Below, one piece after another: positions 59,231 to 64,000 of a stretch of DNA of 64,000 bases. The DNA lies in NCBI GenBank assembly GCA_963930645.1, contig OZ005660.1:199318427-199382426 (forward strand), written 5' to 3'. The stretch comes from Salticus scenicus. Taxonomy: Eukaryota; Arthropoda; Arachnida; Araneae; Salticidae. The number at the start of each line of letters is the position of its first letter. Position 1 is the stretch's first letter. The notes under the pieces are model-generated. The model made no database searches. It was not told the DNA's origin and saw only the letters and a list, made by a program, of their open reading frames with translations. Made by a program: the position numbers and the translations under genes.

Positions 59231-60087
59231 TTTTTTTTGGGAAAAATTTTTTTTGAATTCTTTGTCCTGATTGGTCAATCTTGAAAGCTGTCCGAACAAA
59301 AAATTTTTTTTTGGGGAAAAAAAAAATTTTTGAATGCTTTGTCCTGATTGGTCAATCTTGAAAGCTGTCCGAACAAAAAATTTTTTTTTGGGGAAAAAAA
59401 ATTTTTTGAATGCTTTGTCCTGATTGGTCAATCTTGAAAGCTGTCCGAACAAAAATTTTTTTTTGGGGGGAAAAAAAATTTTTTTGAATGCTTTGTCCTG
59501 ATTGGTCAATCTTGAAAGCTGTCCGAACAAAAATTTTTTTTTGGGGGGAAAAAAATTTTTTTGAATGCTTTGTCCTGATTGGTCAATCTTGAAAGCTGTC
59601 CGAACAAAAATTTTTTTTTGGGGGGAAAAAAATTTTTTTGAATGCTTTGTCCTGATTGGTCAATCTTGAAAGCTGTCCGAACAAAAATTTTTTTTTGGGG
59701 GGAAAAAAATTTTTTTGAATGCTTTGTCCTGATTGGTCAATCTTGAAAGCTGTCCGAACAAAAATTTTTTTTTGGGGGGAAAAAAAATTTTTTTGAATGC
59801 TTTGTCCTGATTGGTCAATCTTGAAAGCTGTCCGAACAAAAATTTTTTTTGGGGGGGAAAAAATTTTTTTTGAATGCTTTGTCCTGATTGGTCAATCTTG
59901 AAAGCTGTCCGAACAAAAAATTTTTTTTGGGGGGGGGAAATTTTTTTGAATGCTTTGTCCTGATTGGTCAATCTTGAAAGCTGTCCGAACAAAAAATTTT
60001 TTTTGGGGGAAAAAAAAATTTTTTGAATGCTTTGTCCTGATTGGTCAATCTTGAAAGCTGTCCGAATATATATATATATATATAGAT

Positions 60088-60132
<45 letters not shown>

Positions 60133-60720
60133 TAGATAGAGAGAGAGAGAGCAAAAGAAAAGTCTTTCACCGATTCGCCGAAGCTTTCAAGATTGACCAA
60201 TCAGGACAAAGCATTCCAAAAAATTTCCCCCCCCAAAAAAAAAAATTTTTGTTCGGACAGCTTTCAAGATTGACCAATCAGGACAAAGCATTCCAAAAAA
60301 TTTTTTTCCCCCCCAAAAAAAATTTTTTGTTCGGACAGCTTTCAAGATTGACCAATCAGGACAAAGCATTCCAAAAAAATTTCCCCCCCCCCCCCCCAAA
60401 AAAAAATTTTTTGTTCGGACAGCTTTCAAGATTGACCAATCAGGACAAAGCATTCCAAAAAATTTTTTTTCCCCCCCAAAAAAAAATTTTTTGTTCGGAC
60501 AGCTTTCAAGATTGACCAATCAGGACAAAGCATTCCAAAAAAATTTTTTTTTCCCCAAAAAAATTTTTTTGTTCGGACAGCTTTCAAGATTGACCAATCA
60601 GGACAAAGCATTCCAAAAAAATTTTTCCCCCCCAAAAAAAAAATTTTGTTCGGACAGCTTTCAAGATTGACCAATCAGGACAAAGCATTCCAAAAAAATT
60701 TTTTTTCCCAAAAAATGATT
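59231..60720. repeat. Third palindromic repeat array with short TA/GATA centre
   Basis: About twelve direct copies of the ~70-bp unit (59240-60065) meet a (TA)n/GATA/GAGA centre at 60066-60150, followed by about eight inverted copies to 60710. The direct and inverted halves share the 36-bp core almost perfectly, so each half can pair with the other. Homopolymers between cores vary in length. Confidence 0.9.
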
Positions 60721-60769
60721 CGGGGGTCCCAAAGGAGTGATATTTTAATGGTGACAACAAAACTTATCA

Positions 60770-60784
60770 TAAAAAAAAAAAAAA

Positions 60785-60822
<38 letters not shown>
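60770..60822. repeat. A(n)T(n) palindrome
   Basis: 35 bp upstream of the start at 60857. Confidence 0.95.
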
Positions 60823-60826
<4 letters not shown>

Positions 60827-60856
60827 AAAGGTACAATTTCTATTATCCTCCTCCTC

Positions 60857-61201
60857 ATGTATTATCAAAGGTTTAACCAGAGAGTGTTGGACATGGCGAT
60901 TGCTCACGAAACGATCAGCACCGAGCAAATAGCCCTTATCCTCAATTTTTATAAACATGACGAATTTATTTTAAAGGATCGCGCTTCGGTGGATCTCCTC
61001 CGATCTTTTATTCCGGACCTGACGCAAGTCAAATACGATCAAGATTTGTATTTCATGCACGTCGACTCTTGGCCCCACGTCAAAGCCATGTGTTTGAAAT
61101 TTGCTCGCACCAATCCTTGCCGATGGATTTATGTGACCCAGGACGAGGATGAGATCCTTTTCGAATACCACCTGGACACCTATTCGATTCTCGTCCCTTA
61201 A
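60857..61201 (+). CDS. Unknown 114-aa protein
   Basis: Intact frame, helical N-terminus and a beta-like C-terminus (CRWIYVTQDEDEILFEYHLD). No family recognised. Its TAA stop overlaps the transposase stop on the other strand (TTAA), a fully convergent junction without spacer. Confidence 0.72.
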   Translation: MYYQRFNQRVLDMAIAHETISTEQIALILNFYKHDEFILKDRASVDLLRSFIPDLTQVKYDQDLYFMHVDSWPHVKAMCLKFARTNPCRWIYVTQDEDEILFEYHLDTYSILVP

Positions 61202-62181
61202 TATTTCACCCAACCTCCTTCTTTCGCGCACACCCCTTCGATTCGGGCGGGCATCGAGGCGAGGAGGGTCTCAAAGTACTCGTCCGATAAAGATTCGAAC
61301 GTTCGAAGGACATTTTCCCACAATCGATCTCGGTTGGTCGAATCGTTGTGAATGCGTCGGACAATTTCCGCCCACACGTTTTCCACCGGGTTCATGTCCG
61401 GTCCCTTGGGGGGCCAGTCGGTCATCACGGGGATGTTTTCGTTTTGCAACCAGGTGCTCGTCACCCGACTGGTGTGAATGGGGGACAGGTCGTGCATAAA
61501 CACCAGATCCTCTGCCGGATGCTCGGCCAAGTGATCTCGGATGAGGGGCAGGATCCGTTGCGTATAGTAGGTCGAGTCTAAAGTGCGCTGCTCGATGCGC
61601 ACCATTCTTCGAAACCCATGACCGAACGCCATCCACACACAAATGGTGTGTCGGCCGCTCGGGTTGGAAGTGGGGACGATGTACTGGGGATCGAACCGAT
61701 CGCTTTTGTGAGGGCGGTACACGCGCAGGGCTCCCCTCGACGAGGACCGGAAGACTTTTTCGTCCGAAAAGATGACCTTGCACCAATCGTCGTAACCCCA
61801 GGTGAGGTGAGCGTTGGCAAACCGATAACGGCATTGCTTATGATACGGGGTGAGATGCGGTTTGCGAGCCGGTCTCCGACAGCGCATCCCGCGCGCTCGC
61901 AAGCATTTGCGCACCGTGTCCACGCTCACGTGGGGGGCGAGCATCTCTCGGAGGTCCACCGCCGACATGAAGGGGTGTTGGAGGGACCATTCGTACAGCT
62001 GCCGGTCCACCTCGTCCTCGGTTTTGCGCGGCCGGCCCCGTCGACGAGGCAGGGGTCGCGTGTCTTCTTTCTTCAACCAGTAGTGGACCACCGAAGGGTG
62101 GAGATCCAACTGCCGAGCAATCTCGCGTTCGGTCCAATGTTCGACGTGGCGAAGCCGCACAATCTCTTTCCGAGAGTCCAT
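61198..62181 (-). CDS. Tc1/mariner-type DDE transposase, apparently intact
   Basis: A 327-aa protein from ATG 62181. Residues ~1-45 form a helix-turn-helix (EIVRLRHVEHWTEREIARQL), followed by an RRRGRPRKT AT-hook-like GRPR motif and a second DNA-binding region. The catalytic core has VIFSDEKVF, LVFMHDLSPIH and PDMNPVENVWAEI, giving a DDE triad with about 35 residues between the last Asp and Glu. No terminal inverted repeats fit: the stop overlaps the neighbouring stop and the start lies 18 bp from the next gene. Codon use and GC match the flanking viral genes, suggesting a resident or domesticated gene. Confidence 0.93.
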   Translation of the reverse strand: MDSRKEIVRLRHVEHWTEREIARQLDLHPSVVHYWLKKEDTRPLPRRRGRPRKTEDEVDRQLYEWSLQHPFMSAVDLREMLAPHVSVDTVRKCLRARGMRCRRPARKPHLTPYHKQCRYRFANAHLTWGYDDWCKVIFSDEKVFRSSSRGALRVYRPHKSDRFDPQYIVPTSNPSGRHTICVWMAFGHGFRRMVRIEQRTLDSTYYTQRILPLIRDHLAEHPAEDLVFMHDLSPIHTSRVTSTWLQNENIPVMTDWPPKGPDMNPVENVWAEIVRRIHNDSTNRDRLWENVLRTFESLSDEYFETLLASMPARIEGVCAKEGGWVKY

Positions 62182-62199
62182 GACTTGATCTAAATAAAG

Positions 62200-62397
62200 A
62201 TGGAAACGCGGATGGTTCGATGCAGTAAATGCCAGAGACAAACGGAAACGACGGACGTTCAGAGGTTTGAAACCAAAACCCACCGGCCTTACATCACGGG
62301 CCACTGTGTCGTGTGCCACACGCGAAAAAGTGCTTTCATCCCCATGAAGAAAGAGGATGGCGGCCTTTCCAAATCTTATCCACCCTACGCATCCTGA
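62200..62397 (+). CDS. Small zinc-ribbon protein (65 aa)
   Basis: Cys pairs CSKC and CVVC are separated by ~28 residues with the pattern T-x-T-x-x-V, R-P-Y-I-T-G-x-C, then T-R-K-S-A-F-I, matching the DUF5679-like zinc ribbons found in many large DNA viruses. The ATG is preceded by AAATAAAG. It is divergent, 18 bp, from the transposase and overlaps the next gene by 41 nt. Likely nucleic-acid or protein binding. Confidence 0.8.
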   Translation: METRMVRCSKCQRQTETTDVQRFETKTHRPYITGHCVVCHTRKSAFIPMKKEDGGLSKSYPPYAS

Positions 62398-63634
62398 GGC
62401 CCTGACTTTGGGACCGGGACCCACGCTGTCGTGTCAGCTGTGCCATCAGTCTTTTGCCGTGTACGACGCCATCACCTCCCCAAACCCCGACGCGTTTCAT
62501 TCCAGTGCCTTGGCTCAGGCGTATTGCGAGTGGACGGGCGATGACCAGGTGCCTCTGAATTTCCCCCTCCTTCAGCTGGAAGGCATCCATGCCACGACGG
62601 TCCGCCGACAGTCCCTGAGCCGAGTGCGGCGGAGCATTCAGTTGCTGAGAGCCTTGAACGCGCCCTTCACCACGCGACCGCAGCAGCACCCCCCGAGGGA
62701 CGGCGACACGTTTCTCACGGATTTTCTCAACATCCTTTCCGAACACCCAGACGCCTCCAACGAACGAAGGGTGTTGGACGCCTTGATCCGGGGCATGCAC
62801 GGTCTCTTGTCCGAACTCCCCAACGTGTTGGACACGTATTTCCAGATCTTGGTGCCGTACGTGCACGACTGTCACACGCCGTGGCAACCCTACCCCTTCG
62901 AAGAGGAGGAGCCGAACGCAGCCAAAGAGCTCCTCCTTCAACTCTACCGGTCCTCGATGATCCGCAAAACGTTTGGCAAGTATGCCCTGCCTTTCGACGT
63001 GATCCACGTGATGGTGAGTTGCTACGCATGTTCCAGTGACATGGCGGTGGTGGGCAATTGGGCCCTCGATTTCATGGCGCGCCTCTGCCGGGGCGATTTT
63101 TTCTGGAAACGGTTCGAAAGCTGTCCTTTCGTGCAGGCCTTGCGACGCCTGATCGAGACGCAGATCACCTTCAAGAGCCGACACTACAAGACGCTGCGCA
63201 GTTTCCGCGAGGGCGTCTCCGACCACTATTCGGTGATGTGGGAACCCTACCATGCGATGCAGGCTTTCCTCAAGGAAAAATACAAAGTGGCGTGTGCCTC
63301 CCAAGACGTGTTGGACTTGGGGTTCGCGCTCCATTTTCCGGCCGTCCTGTTCGAGGACCCCGCCGACCTGTTGGGTTTCACCTTGGGCTATCATCACATT
63401 CTGATGGTCATGAGCCGCGGCGGTGGTGTGCCCAAAGGCACGTTCAAATGCGCCAAGCGCATTCACACGACCGTTCAGCGGTTCATTGGTCGCATTCGAG
63501 CCTTTGACGTGATCCGACTCGACTGGACGGTGGATACGCTCAAACTCTTCTTGGCGAGTGAGGGAGATTTGGAGAAGGAGATGATGGAACTGATGCAACT
63601 GTTGTTGGAGAGTAGTAATAAAGATGGATCCTAA
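62357..63634 (+). CDS. Unknown 425-aa helical protein
   Basis: Intact, GC-rich, largely helical. An N-terminal CQLCHQSF segment may be part of a zinc site. No transmembrane segment or known motif. It overlaps the zinc-ribbon gene upstream and the partial gene downstream by 11 nt, so the three probably form one transcription unit. Its antisense strand also carries a long open frame (433 codons), a by-product of GC-rich codon use. Confidence 0.78.
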   Translation: MAAFPNLIHPTHPEALTLGPGPTLSCQLCHQSFAVYDAITSPNPDAFHSSALAQAYCEWTGDDQVPLNFPLLQLEGIHATTVRRQSLSRVRRSIQLLRALNAPFTTRPQQHPPRDGDTFLTDFLNILSEHPDASNERRVLDALIRGMHGLLSELPNVLDTYFQILVPYVHDCHTPWQPYPFEEEEPNAAKELLLQLYRSSMIRKTFGKYALPFDVIHVMVSCYACSSDMAVVGNWALDFMARLCRGDFFWKRFESCPFVQALRRLIETQITFKSRHYKTLRSFREGVSDHYSVMWEPYHAMQAFLKEKYKVACASQDVLDLGFALHFPAVLFEDPADLLGFTLGYHHILMVMSRGGGVPKGTFKCAKRIHTTVQRFIGRIRAFDVIRLDWTVDTLKLFLASEGDLEKEMMELMQLLLESSNKDGS

Positions 63635-64000
63635 CACGCTGCAGACCCAAATTCACGACTTGCTCCATGCCAGTATCAAAGCGTACAACCTCAATGAGAA
63701 TGACGCGGTGAGCTTGAAATCACTCAAATTGACCCTGCTCGGACAAGTGGTGGAAGCGCTCGGTCTCAGTTGGGCCTACCTCCTCAATCTCTTTAAAACG
63801 CATATCCACGTCCATCCGGAGATTGCCGCGACGCTGAGGAGTGCCGGGGGGGACGAAGACATTGTCTCCGTGTTGTCGCAGGTGTTTGTGAAAACCGACA
63901 AACTGGTGCACCTGTTGAAGACGCTCACCAAAAATGGACTCCCGATGGATGCGATCCTGGCGGTGGACGGACTGAACGGGAATTTGAATAACGGCCCCAA
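63624..64000 (+). CDS. Partial unknown protein running off the right edge
   Basis: From ATG 63624, preceded by TAATAAAG, the frame is open for 125 codons to the window end. The product is helical (TLLGQVVEALGLSWAYLLNLF, VSVLSQVFVKTDKLVHLLKT) with a final Asn/Gly-rich stretch. It overlaps the preceding stop by 11 nt. No family recognised; the C-terminus is outside the window. Confidence 0.7.
   Translation, partial: MDPNTLQTQIHDLLHASIKAYNLNENDAVSLKSLKLTLLGQVVEALGLSWAYLLNLFKTHIHVHPEIAATLRSAGGDEDIVSVLSQVFVKTDKLVHLLKTLTKNGLPMDAILAVDGLNGNLNNGP

Noticed and set aside
62336..63637. 433-codon open frame antisense to the 425-aa gene
   Set aside because: Composition is His/Arg/Val-rich without domain structure, it overlaps the transposase and zinc-ribbon genes, and such mirrors are expected in GC-rich coding DNA.

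Overview
The window reads as part of the genome of a large dsDNA virus of an animal, most likely an invertebrate. It has dense, mostly intronless genes on both strands, several multigene families, a split multisubunit RNA polymerase (short RPB1-like and RPB2-like chains), a primase-helicase of the AEP plus superfamily 3 (D5) type, an XRN-type 5'-3' exonuclease, an RNA ligase, a sulfhydryl oxidase-like protein, BRO-type DNA-binding proteins, and host-derived genes (two clear Bcl-2 homologues, a sushi/complement-control protein, AlkB and phytanoyl-CoA-type dioxygenases, RING and F-box-like proteins). The D5-type primase-helicase, XRN exonuclease and RPB2 motifs favour a reduced member of Nucleocytoviricota. 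The very short RNAP chains, the P33-like oxidase and the 38K-like HAD phosphatase would also fit Naldaviricetes (baculovirus-like viruses). No DNA polymerase, capsid protein or packaging ATPase was recognised, so I do not assign a family. Integration into a host genome cannot be excluded, because a Tc1-type transposase gene, a MITE-like insertion and animal-like microsatellites are present.

Layout. 1-7.2 kb: minus-strand block with a coiled-repeat protein, an unknown protein, the RPB1-like subunit, a Bcl-2-like paralogue and a tandem pair of zinc-finger proteins, one split by a TAG. 7.4-8.2 kb: repeats. 8.2-16.2 kb: a family-B protein, GC-rich overlapping genes, AlkB, a large palindromic repeat array, an SR/RG-rich protein, a mini RING protein and the sushi protein. 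16.3-31.2 kb: Bcl-2, F-box-like protein, a probably spliced gene, P33-like oxidase, HAD phosphatase, XRN exonuclease, YxxDxxGNEYYP-repeat protein and families A, B and BRO. 31.2-32.7 kb: non-coding repeats. 32.7-42.3 kb: RPB2-like subunit, an inverted duplication, more paralogues and a second, frameshifted Bcl-2. 42.4-57.5 kb: dioxygenase, methyltransferase-like protein, primase-helicase, RING, RNA ligase and family members. 57.7-60.7 kb: a second, larger palindromic array. 60.8-64 kb: GC-rich block with the transposase, a zinc ribbon and two unknown genes.

The most striking genome-wide feature is some 46 near-perfect A(n)T(n) palindromes, always A then T, placed in most intergenic gaps and commonly abutting stop codons. 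They are absent from overlapping convergent pairs and from tight divergent pairs, which lie mainly in the GC-rich core blocks. The genome therefore looks divided into GC-rich, tightly packed core genes and AT-rich accessory genes separated by A/T hairpins. Start sites given here assume ATG. Several genes carry single frame breaks that may be sequencing errors, programmed events or real inactivation. All function calls are from motif reading; no search was run.
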